This document shows, in pieces, positions 8,648 through 21,394 of a stretch of 64,000 nt of DNA. The translations under genes and the position numbers were made by a program. The stretch is from Devosia sp. Root436 (lineage in GTDB: Bacteria > Pseudomonadota > Alphaproteobacteria > Rhizobiales > Devosiaceae), in NCBI RefSeq assembly GCF_001426345.1, contig NZ_LMEM01000012.1, forward strand, positions 90,009 to 154,008, given 5' to 3'. The notes beneath the pieces are model-generated. The model searched no databases. It saw nothing but the letters and a program-made list of their open reading frames with translations, and was not told the DNA's origin. Numbering within the stretch: the stretch's first letter is position 1; every line of letters starts with the position of its first letter.

Positions 8648-9622
8648 CTACTCGCTCTGTTCCGTAATAAACGCATCGAACGCCGCAAACACCTGCCCGC
8701 GGATCGTGTCGCTTTCCATGAACAACTCATGCCGCGCCCCGGCGATCACCACGTGCCGTCCGGTGCGCAGGCGCAGACCCAACTGCTCGATAGCCGGCGC
8801 CGAAACCACCTCGTCCCGCGCCGCCGCCAGCATCAGCAGCGGCACCCGGATGCGGGCGGGAAAACTGTCCCGCCCCGCCTCGGCCATGGCACCAAAGGCC
8901 GACGCCGCCCAGCGCACGGTCGGCACCCCGATTCCCAGCTCCGGCCGCGCCTTGATGACATCGACCGCCCGCATATAGCGGATCATGTCGCCGGTCAGCG
9001 GGTTATTGGCAAAAGTCGCCTCCGACATAGGCTTGTCCGCCTTGCGTCCGACAGGCACCTGCCCCAGCCCCAAAAAGCTGAGTGCCTCGCATATGCGCGC
9101 CATGCCGGCCATGCTGAGCGGCTGCTTGTCCAGCGCCAGCATCGGCGCCGACAGGAATATCCGGTCGAACATCATCCGGTCATTGATGCCCGCAAACAGC
9201 GAAGCCAGCCCGCCCATGGAGTGGCCCACCAGGTAATAGGGCGGCGGGCAGTCCGGCAGCAGGATTTCGCCGTGGAAGCTGCGCAGGTCGGTCCAGTAAT
9301 CCTCGAATCTGTCGACATAGCCGAGCGCGCCATTGCCGATCAGCCGGTCCGACCCACCCTGCCCGCGCCAGTCGAACGTGGCGACGGCAAAGCCGCGCCG
9401 CCGGAAATCGGCGATGGTCTCGAAATATTTCTCGATGAATTCGGTGCGCCCCTGCACGAGGCAGATCGTCCCCCGATGCGCCCCATCCGATTTGGGCCAG
9501 GTCGCATAGCGCAGTTGCACATTGTCCGACGTCCTGAAAAAGCCCGCCCGTCCACCCTCGGGCATGGGATTGGATGGGATATTGACGAGATCAGGTCCAT
9601 GCGGATCGACAACGGCGTTCAT
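8648..9622 (-). CDS. alpha/beta hydrolase, lysophospholipase (PldB-like) family
   Basis: 324 residues from the ATG at 9622 (MNAVVDPHGPD). Serine-aminopeptidase/Hydrolase_4 type fold: QGRTEFIEKYFETI and FDWRGQGGSDR precede the nucleophile elbow GHSMGG. The acid lies in AAARDEVVS and the histidine in GARHELFME. Relatives are annotated as lysophospholipase L2 and release fatty acid from lysophospholipids or monoacylglycerol. No signal peptide is seen. The reading frame stays open far upstream to 9895, but that part reads through a repeat and is not conserved. Confidence 0.85.
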   Translation of the reverse strand: MNAVVDPHGPDLVNIPSNPMPEGGRAGFFRTSDNVQLRYATWPKSDGAHRGTICLVQGRTEFIEKYFETIADFRRRGFAVATFDWRGQGGSDRLIGNGALGYVDRFEDYWTDLRSFHGEILLPDCPPPYYLVGHSMGGLASLFAGINDRMMFDRIFLSAPMLALDKQPLSMAGMARICEALSFLGLGQVPVGRKADKPMSEATFANNPLTGDMIRYMRAVDVIKARPELGIGVPTVRWAASAFGAMAEAGRDSFPARIRVPLLMLAAARDEVVSAPAIEQLGLRLRTGRHVVIAGARHELFMESDTIRGQVFAAFDAFITEQSE

Positions 9623-9683
9623 GGCGGCCCTTTGTGAGGTAGGCACTATTTCTGTATCGAGATTCGCGGGCCCGCCGAGTCGA

Positions 9684-9770
9684 AAATGGCTGGCTCTGAG
9701 AACCGGAGCGCAGCGTACATGAGTACGTGTGCACCGGAAGCGCAAGAGCCAGCCATTTGCAGGTCGGCGG
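9684..9770. repeat. structured dispersed element, copy B
   Basis: The outer arms AAATGGCTGGCTCT (9684-9697) and AGAGCCAGCCATTT (9745-9758) are a perfect 14-bp pair. The inner core is AACCGGAGCGCAG, stem CGTAC/GTACG with loop atga (9714-9727), then TGTGCACCGGAAGC. GCAGGTCGGC follows. The core is nearly identical to copies A and C, but the outer arms are unrelated in sequence. Confidence 0.78.
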
Positions 9771-9975
9771 CTGCGAAGATCGATGCAGAAAAGGAAAACC
9801 GGCATCTCTGTTGGAGATACCGGCTTCCTGTTGCGGCCCATGCGGGGGGCGGGTGATGGACCGCGTTGGGTTCGTGCAGGGGTTTCCCTCAGCACATGCC
9901 CCGTTCTAGCGCCGCCACCCTGAACTCGACCGGACTCATCCGTTCATATTCGGTTCATTTTCTCGCCCACCGCGG

Positions 9976-10010
9976 CACCCCTTGAACCCGAAAAAACCTG
10001 CCCCCATATT
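9976..10010 (+). promoter_or_regulatory. RpoH (sigma-32) promoter for the small heat-shock gene
   Basis: The -35 element CCCTTGAA (9979-9986) and -10 element CCCCATAT (10002-10009) are 15 nt apart. Both are close to the heat-shock sigma consensus. Transcription would start near 10016, giving a leader of about 110 nt. Confidence 0.85.
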
Positions 10011-10019
10011 TCGATCGTT

Positions 10020-10128
10020 CGCCGGCATTACCGGGAACCCCGACCTCGGAAACTCATCGCTCGCCTAACGCAGGGAGCGCTGAACGAGACCACCGGGACA
10101 TCCACGTTGCTCACAGGAGAATGTGACC
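10020..10128 (+). promoter_or_regulatory. ROSE-like RNA thermometer in the heat-shock gene leader
   Basis: The last hairpin is ACAT...TTGCT-CAC-AGGAG-A-ATGT (10098-10124). TTGCT (10107-10111) faces the ribosome site AGGAG (10115-10119) with a central G opposite G, and outer ACAT/ATGT closes it. This TTGCT-against-ribosome-site layout with an unpaired-type G-G is the hallmark of ROSE elements, which melt on heat shock. An upstream CCGG-catta-CCGG hairpin (10022-10034) may be part of it. Confidence 0.78.
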
Positions 10129-10587
10129 ATGCAGACCATCGATTTTTCCCCCTTCTATCGCTCCACCGTCGGCTTTGACCGCGTCTTCAACCGTCTCGAT
10201 ACCCTGGTCGGGCAGGAAACCAAGACCTACCCTCCCTACAATATCGAGCGCACCGGTGATGACGCCTATCGCATCTCGATCGCCGTCGCCGGCTTTGCCA
10301 ATGGCGACATTGCCATCGAGACCAAGGAAAACAGCCTGGTCGTCAAGGGCGCCAAGCCGGCCGAGACTGCCGACAAGGCCCGTGAATTCCTCCATCGCGG
10401 CATTGCCGAGCGCGCCTTCGAGCTGCGCTTCCAGCTTGCCGACTATGTCGAGGTGAACGGCGCCAGCCTGGAAAACGGCCTGCTGCACCTGCAACTGAAG
10501 CGCGAACTGCCCGAAAGCAAGAAGCCGCGCTCCATCCAGATCAATGCCGGCACCCAGCCGACCATCGAGGATAAGTCGGTTAACTAA
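10129..10587 (+). CDS. Hsp20 family small heat-shock protein (IbpA-like)
   Basis: 152 residues. The N-terminus MQTIDFSPFYRSTVGFDRVF is typical of alphaproteobacterial class A small heat-shock proteins. The alpha-crystallin domain covers about residues 35-130 (NIERTGDDAYRISIAVAGF, LHRGIAERAFELRFQLAD, ENGLLHLQLKRELPES), and the C-terminal tail holds the usual basic IxI-like segment. It binds unfolding proteins during heat stress. I chose the ATG at 10129 because AGGAG lies nine bases upstream; an in-frame GTG at 10123 would be too close. The promoter and RNA thermometer suggest heat control at both transcription and translation. Confidence 0.95.
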   Translation: MQTIDFSPFYRSTVGFDRVFNRLDTLVGQETKTYPPYNIERTGDDAYRISIAVAGFANGDIAIETKENSLVVKGAKPAETADKAREFLHRGIAERAFELRFQLADYVEVNGASLENGLLHLQLKRELPESKKPRSIQINAGTQPTIEDKSVN

Positions 10588-10610
10588 GCCCGACACCTCC
10601 CGGTGACGAT

Positions 10611-10646
10611 AAAGGCGCAGTCCGCAAGGGCTGCGCCTTTTTATTT
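10611..10646 (+). terminator. rho-independent terminator of the small heat-shock gene
   Basis: A perfect 10-bp stem AAAGGCGCAG/CTGCGCCTTT (10611-10620, 10631-10640) is followed by TTATTTG. Confidence 0.9.
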
Positions 10647-10755
10647 GTCCGGATACCCCCTCCCAGCAAACAGCCCACTCACATCCCCATCGCGGAACCT
10701 CCACCGCCCCAGCAAGTTGAGTCCCCAAACCACCAGCGTCCAAGGGACTCCATCC

Positions 10756-11229
10756 ATGAAAACACCCGCCATCGCCCTCAAGGCCAATGCCAAATCCGCC
10801 GTCATCGACATCCTGAACGCCCGCCTCGCCGATGCCATCGATCTGGCCCTCATCACCAAGCAGGCGCATTGGAACCTCAAGGGGCCCAATTTCATCGCCG
10901 TCCATGAAATGCTCGATCCCATGCGCGCCGCCATCGATACCCATGTCGATATCATCGCCGAGCGCATCGCCCAGCTCGACGGCATCGCCCTGGGCACCAG
11001 CCAGATCGTCGCCAAGGCCACTGCATTGGCGCCCTATCCCACCGATATCCGCAAGGTATCCGATCATCTCTCCGCCCTGGCCGATCGCTACGCCACCCTG
11101 GCCAACCAGGTCCGCGAGGATATCGACGCCACCGACGAAGCCGGCGATGCCGATGCCGCCGACATCCTCACCGCCTTCTCGCGCGAACTCGACAAGGACC
11201 TCTGGTTCATCAAGTCCCATCTCGAATAG
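10756..11229 (+). CDS. dps: Dps family ferritin-like DNA-protection protein
   Basis: 157 residues, the normal length. The ferroxidase site between subunits is formed by the histidine in KQAHWNLKGPNF, the aspartate/glutamate in MRAAIDTHVDIIAERI and nearby acidic residues. The protein forms a dodecamer that oxidises and stores iron with peroxide and shields DNA in stationary phase. The start at 10756 (MKTPAIALK) is the only one in register with the family; longer in-frame extension overlaps the upstream terminator. A hairpin with a short T-stretch follows the stop. An OxyR or Fur site is not obvious. Confidence 0.95.
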   Translation: MKTPAIALKANAKSAVIDILNARLADAIDLALITKQAHWNLKGPNFIAVHEMLDPMRAAIDTHVDIIAERIAQLDGIALGTSQIVAKATALAPYPTDIRKVSDHLSALADRYATLANQVREDIDATDEAGDADAADILTAFSRELDKDLWFIKSHLE

Positions 11230-11247
11230 GAAATCGGCAGCTTTCCC

Positions 11248-11289
11248 ATCCCGGCCCGACATATCTTGGGCCGGGATGCTCGATTTTCG
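11248..11289 (+). terminator. terminator-like hairpin after dps
   Basis: A perfect 11-bp stem CATCCCGGCCC/GGGCCGGGATG (11248-11258, 11269-11279) is followed shortly by ATTTTC. The T-run is weak and displaced. Confidence 0.65.
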
Positions 11290-11322
11290 CCGCGTCACGC
11301 CGCAAATCCTACTGTTTCCTAT

Positions 11323-11350
11323 CAGAAAGTTGGAAATTTCCTACTTTCTG
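11323..11350. promoter_or_regulatory. 28-nt near-perfect palindrome, possible operator
   Basis: Arms CAGAAAGT (11323-11330) and ACTTTCTG (11343-11350) flank the perfect inner palindrome GGAAATTTCC (11332-11341). Only one symmetrical position, T opposite T, breaks the symmetry. A further TTTCCTA half-site lies just upstream. It could bind a dimeric regulator or form a hairpin; the partner is unknown. Confidence 0.55.
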
Positions 11351-11563
11351 TGACGGAAGCATGGCAAATCCGCTTGCCCCCAGTTTTGAATTATGCAAAT
11401 GTGCAGGCGTTAGGGCAGTACACCTGTCCTATCTGACGCATTGCCCCGCTCTCCGCGGCAAGCATGCACGCTGGTCCGGCTGGCCCGCTTTAGATGAGCG
11501 GAAACGGATAGGCGGGGTTGAAGATGGTCGGAAGTATTTCGCTTCAGGCCGAGCCGAAAGGCA

Positions 11564-11644
11564 GGGTTGCGAGGTCTGGAGCGAAGCGTACATTAAGTAC
11601 GTGAGCACCGGAAGCTGAGCGAACCCGAACTTGTAGGCCGGCAT
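11564..11644. repeat. structured dispersed element, copy C
   Basis: The core GGAGCGAAGCGTAC, loop attaa, GTACGTGAGCACCGGAAGC matches copies A and B. Its outer arms GGGTT-G-CG and CG-AACCC are again different in sequence but pair with one bulge. GTAGGCCGGC follows, as in the other copies. Confidence 0.7.
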
Positions 11645-11879
11645 CAGGCGAGAGACGAAGACCAGCCCGAATTGAGTGGCCATTTGGATGCAGCGCCACT
11701 CCCCACGCATGGACACGTTTGCTCTTTCGAGTCGTACCGTTGTAGTACGACCCGCATAAGCAACGCGCCCACAGAGGACGGAACGCATCCAGCCCGCCGG
11801 GCGACCGGCACCATCAGGATGCACACGACATAGCGACAGAGCCCGGCAGCGGGCGCGACCAACGAAACGAGGAAAAGCC

Positions 11880-16625
<4,746 letters not shown>

Positions 16626-16638
16626 GGAGAGAGCGAAA

Positions 16639-18066
16639 ATGGGTAAGGTAACAGGCTTTCTCGAGATCGAGCGCGAAGAGCCCAGGTATGAACCGGCTTC
16701 CGACCGCATCCGGCATTTTGGCGAATTCACCATTCCCATGTCGGAAGGCCGCATCGTCGATCAGGCGGCGCGCTGCATGGATTGCGGCGTGCCCTTCTGC
16801 CACGGCGATACCGGCTGCCCGGTCAACAACCAGATCCCGGACTGGAACGACCTCGTCTACAAGGGCGATTGGGAGGAGGCTGCGCGCAACCTCCACACCA
16901 CCAACAACTTCCCCGAATTCACCGGCCGCATCTGCCCCGCGCCCTGCGAGGAAGCCTGCACGCTGAACCTGGAAGACATTCCGGTCGCCATCAAGACGGT
17001 GGAACAGGCCATTGCCGACCGCGCCATCCGCAATGGCTGGATCAAGCCGCAGATATCAGCGAGCAAGACCGGCAAGTCCGTCGCCATTGTCGGCTCCGGC
17101 CCGGCCGGCATGGCTGCCGCCCAGCAGCTCGCCCGCGCCGGCCACGACGTGCATGTCTATGAGCGCGAGCCCAAGGCCGGCGGCCTGATGCGCTATGGCA
17201 TCCCCGACTTCAAGATGGAAAAGCAGCATATCGACTTCCGCGTCACCCAGATGGAAGCCGAAGGCGTCACCTTCCACTACAACGAAAATATCGGCATCAC
17301 CCGCCCGCTCTCCGACCTGACGGGCCGCCACGATGCCGTGCTGCTCTGCGGCGGTTCGGAAAAGCCGCGCGATGTCGATAGCGAGGGCACCGACCTCAAC
17401 GGCGTCCACTTCGCCATGCCCTTCCTCGTGCAGCAGAACCGGCGCCTGGGCGGCGAGGACGTGTCCGCCGAAGTCCAGCTCACCGCGGCGGGCAAGCATG
17501 TCGTTGTGGTCGGCGGCGGCGATACCGCGTCCGACTGCGTTGGCACCAGCTTCCGCCAGGGCGCCATCGCCGTCACCCAGCTCGACGTGCGCCCCATGCC
17601 GCCCGAGCTCGAAAACAAGCTGACCAACTGGCCCAACTGGGCGGTCAAGATGCGCACTTCCTCGTCCCAGGCCGAAGGCGCCATCCGCGAATTCGCCGCC
17701 GGCACGATGAAGATCGTTGGCAATACCAGGGGCGAGGTCACCGGCGTCGAATGCGCCCGCGTCGATCGCAAGCGCCAGCCCATTCCCGGCACCGAATTCA
17801 TCATCAAGGCTGACCTGGTGCTGCTGGCCATCGGCTTCGCCAGCCCGGTGCATGAAGGCATGCTGACCGAGCTGGGCGCCCAGTTCGACAAGCGCGGCAA
17901 TCTCTTCGCCGACACCATGAGCTACAAGACCACGGTCCCTAAGGTCTATGCCGCCGGCGACATGCGCCGCGGTCAGTCCCTCGTCGTCTGGGCCATCCGC
18001 GAAGGCCGCCAGGCCGCTCGCTCCATCGACTTCGATCTCATGGGCAAGACGGATTTGCCGCGCTGA
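16639..18066 (+). CDS. gltD: glutamate synthase (NADPH) small subunit
   Basis: 475 residues. It is the electron-input partner of GltB: NADPH is oxidised through FAD and two 4Fe-4S clusters. Cluster ligands lie in [10 protein letters not shown] and CPAPCEEAC near the N-terminus. The FAD fingerprint is [10 protein letters not shown] and the NADPH fingerprint is GGGDTASDC. The C-terminal FAD motif is [17 protein letters not shown]. The start MGKVTGFLE at 16639 has the strong ribosome site AAGGAGAG. It is 13 bp from gltB, so the two are one operon. Confidence 0.98.
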   Translation: MGKVTGFLEIEREEPRYEPASDRIRHFGEFTIPMSEGRIVDQAARCMDCGVPFCHGDTGCPVNNQIPDWNDLVYKGDWEEAARNLHTTNNFPEFTGRICPAPCEEACTLNLEDIPVAIKTVEQAIADRAIRNGWIKPQISASKTGKSVAIVGSGPAGMAAAQQLARAGHDVHVYEREPKAGGLMRYGIPDFKMEKQHIDFRVTQMEAEGVTFHYNENIGITRPLSDLTGRHDAVLLCGGSEKPRDVDSEGTDLNGVHFAMPFLVQQNRRLGGEDVSAEVQLTAAGKHVVVVGGGDTASDCVGTSFRQGAIAVTQLDVRPMPPELENKLTNWPNWAVKMRTSSSQAEGAIREFAAGTMKIVGNTRGEVTGVECARVDRKRQPIPGTEFIIKADLVLLAIGFASPVHEGMLTELGAQFDKRGNLFADTMSYKTTVPKVYAAGDMRRGQSLVVWAIREGRQAARSIDFDLMGKTDLPR

Positions 18067-18103
18067 TTTGCGTTAACAGATGACCGGCTAGCCACCGGAC
18101 CCA

Positions 18104-18233
18104 CCCTCCCCCTTGCGGGGAGGGCAGCACAGCTTGGCGCTTTGGCGCCTAGCGGCGCTGGGTGGGGGTGCGGAAGCCACGATATTTGGGCCAAACACCC
18201 CCCACCCTTGATCCCTCCCCGCAAGGGGAGGGA
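18104..18233. repeat. dispersed palindromic repeat (copy of 8502-8630)
   Basis: CCCTCCCCCTTGCGGGGAGGG and CCCTCCCCGCAAGGGGAGGG ends, with GGTGGGGGT/ACCCCCCACC inner pairing and the same GCCACGATAT centre as the copy at 8502. It separates gltD from hpt. Confidence 0.75.
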
Positions 18234-18326
18234 GATGACTGCGCGGTCGGTTCTCTTCACCTGCCGCTACCGTCGATGCCAACAGTCTGCTAACCAATTC
18301 GCGCCACCTGCTACCCGGAATCGCGC

Positions 18327-18866
18327 ATGACCCAGAAGCCCTACACCGTCGATGAACTCATCTCGGCCAAGGCCATCGCCGCCCGCGTCGAGGCCCTCGC
18401 CAAGGAGATATCCTCTCACTATGCCGATACCGACAAGCTCGTCGTGGTCGGCCTGTTGCGCGGTTCCTTCATCTTCATCGCCGACCTGGTGCGCGAGCTC
18501 GACCTGCCCGTGGAAGTCGATTTCATGGAAGCGTCCTCCTATGGCAATTCCACCGAATCCAGCCGGGAAGTGAGAATTCTCAAGGATTTGCGCGGCGAGA
18601 TCGCCGGTCGCGACGTGCTGGTCGTGGAAGACATTGTCGATACCGGCTATACGCTCAAGCACGTCCTCGAAATCCTCGAGACCCGCCATCCCCGCCGCAT
18701 GGAAGTCTGCGCCCTGCTCAACAAGCCCAGCCGCCGCGAGACCGACGTCACCGCCCGCTGGGTCGGCTTCGATATCCCCGATAAATTCGTCGTCGGCTAC
18801 GGCATCGACTACGCCCAGCGCAACCGCAACCTCCCCCATATCGGCGCCGTCCGCTTTACCGGCTGA
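18327..18866 (+). CDS. hpt: hypoxanthine phosphoribosyltransferase
   Basis: 179 residues, normal for a 6-oxopurine salvage enzyme that joins hypoxanthine or guanine to PRPP, giving IMP or GMP. The substrate loop is in [11 protein letters not shown], the PRPP motif is [14 protein letters not shown], and purine-binding residues fall in [12 protein letters not shown] and RNLPHIG. A flexible-loop segment [11 protein letters not shown] matches HPRT active-site loops. It stands alone downstream of the gltBD operon and a repeat. Confidence 0.95.
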   Translation: MTQKPYTVDELISAKAIAARVEALAKEISSHYADTDKLVVVGLLRGSFIFIADLVRELDLPVEVDFMEASSYGNSTESSREVRILKDLRGEIAGRDVLVVEDIVDTGYTLKHVLEILETRHPRRMEVCALLNKPSRRETDVTARWVGFDIPDKFVVGYGIDYAQRNRNLPHIGAVRFTG

Positions 18867-18914
18867 ACGTTTTTCTAAAACTTATCCCCGCCCGCAAAAC
18901 CTCCGGCATACTGC

Positions 18915-20066
18915 TCACCGCCCGCCGTCATTCTCCACGGAACCGTCCGTGGGGTCCGTGCCGACACCAAACGCATCGACCCGCCCCACCGGCGCCGTCA
19001 CCAGTTGTTCGAGCGTGAAGGGCTGCGCCAGCGGAGCGCTCGCCGCGGTCACCAGTTCCGCTGCCCGCGCCGGCACCCGGCTGATCGGGATCACCGCGCC
19101 CGCCACCTCCAGCAGCCGCGCCGCGCCCAGCCCCTGATAGGGCGGCCGCAGCATCACCGCCGCATCGGTGCCCAGCAGCGGATCGGCCACCGCGATGGTG
19201 ACGCCGCCCCCGCGATAGAAGGCCCGGATCGTCTGGCTGAGATAGAAGGCCAGCTTGTCGGCACCCGCCGAGGAAAAATGGATGCCGTCATCCTTGCGCA
19301 TGCGGGCATTCTGCCCATTCACATCGGGGCCATGCGAGGAATACTTGCCGTCTTCGCCAAGAAAACGTTCATAGATATCAAGGAATTCCGCCCCGCCCGA
19401 AAAGCTCGCCAGCCGCTGGATATTGCTGATCTGGCTGATTGCCGCCGAATATTCGCTCTTGGACATGGGCGGCAGGCCGAGCCAGATCACCGGCTTGCGG
19501 GCGGCCCGCAGCTTGCCGAGAAAACTGGTGATGCGCGCCTGGTAGGCCGCATTCCATTCGTCGGTCAGCGGTTCGTAGCTACCGCCAGGCACAGTGATTT
19601 CCTGCCGGTCGTTGATGCCGATCATCACCACGGCAAGATCGAAACTGTCGGCGGCAATCTGCTCTGATATCGCCGCATCCCAGTCGAAATAGTCGAACCG
19701 CACGAAGCCCGAGGAACTGACACCCTGGTTGATCACCACCAAGTTGGGGTCTTCGGCATAGAACCGTTCCAGCGCCCGGCTGAGATCGATGGCGAGGGAA
19801 TCCCCGAATACCGCCAGCCGCGTGGCATCGGGCGCCTTTTCCACCTGCGGCTTGGGCGGTGGCAGGGCGGCGGCCGGAGCGGCCTGGCGCGGGGCCTGCT
19901 GCACCGGCGCTGGCGCCGGCTCGGGCTCCCCGAACAGCAGGTCGAACAGCGTCCGCCGCTTCTGCTGCTGCGCCACGACAATGGTTTCGGAACTCTGGGC
20001 AAAGGCGGGCGCCACGTCGATGAAGACGAGCATGCCGACCAGCAATGCGACAACCAGGCGGATCAT
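18915..20066 (-). CDS. secreted SGNH/GDSL hydrolase, DUF459 type
   Basis: 383 residues. A signal peptide (about residues 1-23, ending APAFAQ) is followed by a proline/alanine-rich linker. The SGNH fold starts with FGDSLA (nucleophile serine), NQGVSSSGF gives block II, GINDRQEI block III and DGIHFSSAGADKLA the Asp-His block V. DUF459 proteins are periplasmic and relate to O-acetyl transfer or removal on cell-wall or surface polymers; the substrate is unknown. The next gene on the same strand upstream is a lytic transglycosylase 52 bp away, which supports an envelope role. Confidence 0.88.
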   Translation of the reverse strand: MIRLVVALLVGMLVFIDVAPAFAQSSETIVVAQQQKRRTLFDLLFGEPEPAPAPVQQAPRQAAPAAALPPPKPQVEKAPDATRLAVFGDSLAIDLSRALERFYAEDPNLVVINQGVSSSGFVRFDYFDWDAAISEQIAADSFDLAVVMIGINDRQEITVPGGSYEPLTDEWNAAYQARITSFLGKLRAARKPVIWLGLPPMSKSEYSAAISQISNIQRLASFSGGAEFLDIYERFLGEDGKYSSHGPDVNGQNARMRKDDGIHFSSAGADKLAFYLSQTIRAFYRGGGVTIAVADPLLGTDAAVMLRPPYQGLGAARLLEVAGAVIPISRVPARAAELVTAASAPLAQPFTLEQLVTAPVGRVDAFGVGTDPTDGSVENDGGR

Positions 20067-20118
20067 GCCTTTCCTCTAGCAAAACCGGCGCGGCAACACC
20101 ATCGACGTCCCCATCATG

Positions 20119-21324
20119 TTACCGCGTCGCGGCCTCCAGCGCCTCATAGGACGCTCGAGTGATGAAGCCATCCGCCACCTGCCCCTGGTCCGCCTGGAAC
20201 CGCGCATAGGCCTCCTGGCTGATCGGCCCCAGCCGCCCGTCCACGATGCCGTCATAGAGTCCCAACTGCGACAGCGCCTGCTGGATCGCCTGCCGCTGCG
20301 CCAGATTGGGAAGCGCGGCACCGCGCGGCCAGTCGTCGACGAAGGCACCGCCACCCTTGAGGCGATCGGCCATATGCGCCACGCTCATGGCGTAGCTGTC
20401 CGAGAAATTGTACCCCTTGAGCACCAGATAATTCTGCGTCATCAGGAATTTAGGACCGTCCTTGCCAGCCGGCACATAAAGAAAGACCGGCAGGTTCGGA
20501 TCGGCGAATTGCCGTCCCGCCACCCGCACGATTCCGCGCTCGGCAAAGAATGACACCGGTCGCAATTGGGTTCGCGTCGCCAGCAGATAGTCGAAGCCAT
20601 CAGGCACCACCACTTCCATGCCCCAGTCCACGCCCGGCTGATAGCCGAGCGCCCGCAGGAAGCGCGCGCTGGTGGCCAGGGCGTCGGCCAGCGAATGGTG
20701 CAGGTCCACCCTGCCATCGCCATCCCCATCGGTGCCATGCGCCACGACATTGGATGGATTGACCTGTAAATGCCCGATGGCGCCCGCCCACGAGCCCACC
20801 AGCGATTGCGCATCGAGCGGGCCGCGCTGCACCAGCAGCAGCGCCGCGATCAGGTCGCCCTCGTCCTCGGCCAGGCGCGTGCGCCGCTGATGCACCAGCG
20901 TTGCCAGCGCCCGCACGACAGGGCCGATCAGCCGCTCATTGTCCAATACGGCGCCATAGTCGGTCTCCATCCCCCAGATGGCGCCGAGGATGAAGGGATC
21001 GACCCCATAGGCCTGGCCGACCGACGTGAACAGCGCCGAATTGCGGGCAATCGCCGCCTTGCCGCGCGCAATCCGCCCCGCCGTCACGCGGCCCTCGATA
21101 TAGTCCCAGACCGGCGTGGTGAATTCGGGCTGGCTGGTTACCAGCTCCGGCACGCGCGGGTCGGGCGTCAGCCCGCCCATGGCCGCGTCATAGACGGCGC
21201 CGCTCACCCCAGCAGCCAGCGCCTTGGCGCGGAAACTGGCAATGAAACTGTCGAAGCTCTCGACGGGTTGGGCAACGGCGGAAGTGGTGAGCAGGCAGAC
21301 GAGTAGCAAGGCCAAGATGTGCAT
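20119..21324 (-). CDS. lytic murein transglycosylase (MltB family) with peptidoglycan-binding domain
   Basis: 401 residues. A signal peptide ends near VAQPVESF. The SLT_2/MltB domain covers about 25-320, with the catalytic glutamate in AIWGMETDYG and the family blocks IGHLQVNPSNVVAHG and RALGYQPGVDWG. A C-terminal peptidoglycan-binding domain (about 335-400) ends RFQADQGQVADGFITRASY. It cleaves glycan strands to 1,6-anhydro-muropeptides in the periplasm. No lipobox is seen, so it is soluble rather than a lipoprotein. It is probably co-transcribed with the SGNH hydrolase downstream. Confidence 0.92.
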   Translation of the reverse strand: MHILALLLVCLLTTSAVAQPVESFDSFIASFRAKALAAGVSGAVYDAAMGGLTPDPRVPELVTSQPEFTTPVWDYIEGRVTAGRIARGKAAIARNSALFTSVGQAYGVDPFILGAIWGMETDYGAVLDNERLIGPVVRALATLVHQRRTRLAEDEGDLIAALLLVQRGPLDAQSLVGSWAGAIGHLQVNPSNVVAHGTDGDGDGRVDLHHSLADALATSARFLRALGYQPGVDWGMEVVVPDGFDYLLATRTQLRPVSFFAERGIVRVAGRQFADPNLPVFLYVPAGKDGPKFLMTQNYLVLKGYNFSDSYAMSVAHMADRLKGGGAFVDDWPRGAALPNLAQRQAIQQALSQLGLYDGIVDGRLGPISQEAYARFQADQGQVADGFITRASYEALEAATR

Positions 21325-21394
21325 ATCGTCCTCCTCTGGTCCAACAAACTCGATGTCACCCGGCCTTGAGAATGGGGTAGTCCGATGGCCAGAA

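Larger units (their letters stand above)
9623..10128. other. gene-free interval between the hydrolase and the small heat-shock gene
   Basis: 506 bp without a supported gene. It holds copy B of the structured element (9684-9770), a long imperfect hairpin (9793-9827, CCGG and ATCTC/GAGAT arms), an RpoH-type promoter and a ROSE-like leader. The 9830-9970 part shows nothing I recognise. Confidence 0.7.
11230..11879. other. 650-bp gene-poor interval between dps and gltB
   Basis: It contains the dps terminator (11248-11279), a 28-nt near-palindrome (11323-11350), copy C of the structured element, and a GTCGTAC/GTACGAC hairpin (11731-11751) in the gltB leader region. An ORF from 11361 to 11618 could encode 85 residues. 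Its codon third positions are far less GC-rich than the neighbours, and its end lies inside the repeat, so I do not call it a gene. Confidence 0.65.

Noticed and set aside
11361..11618. 85-codon ORF after the 28-nt palindrome
   Set aside because: Codon third positions are far from the genome's GC bias, no domain is recognisable, and its last third lies inside a dispersed repeat.
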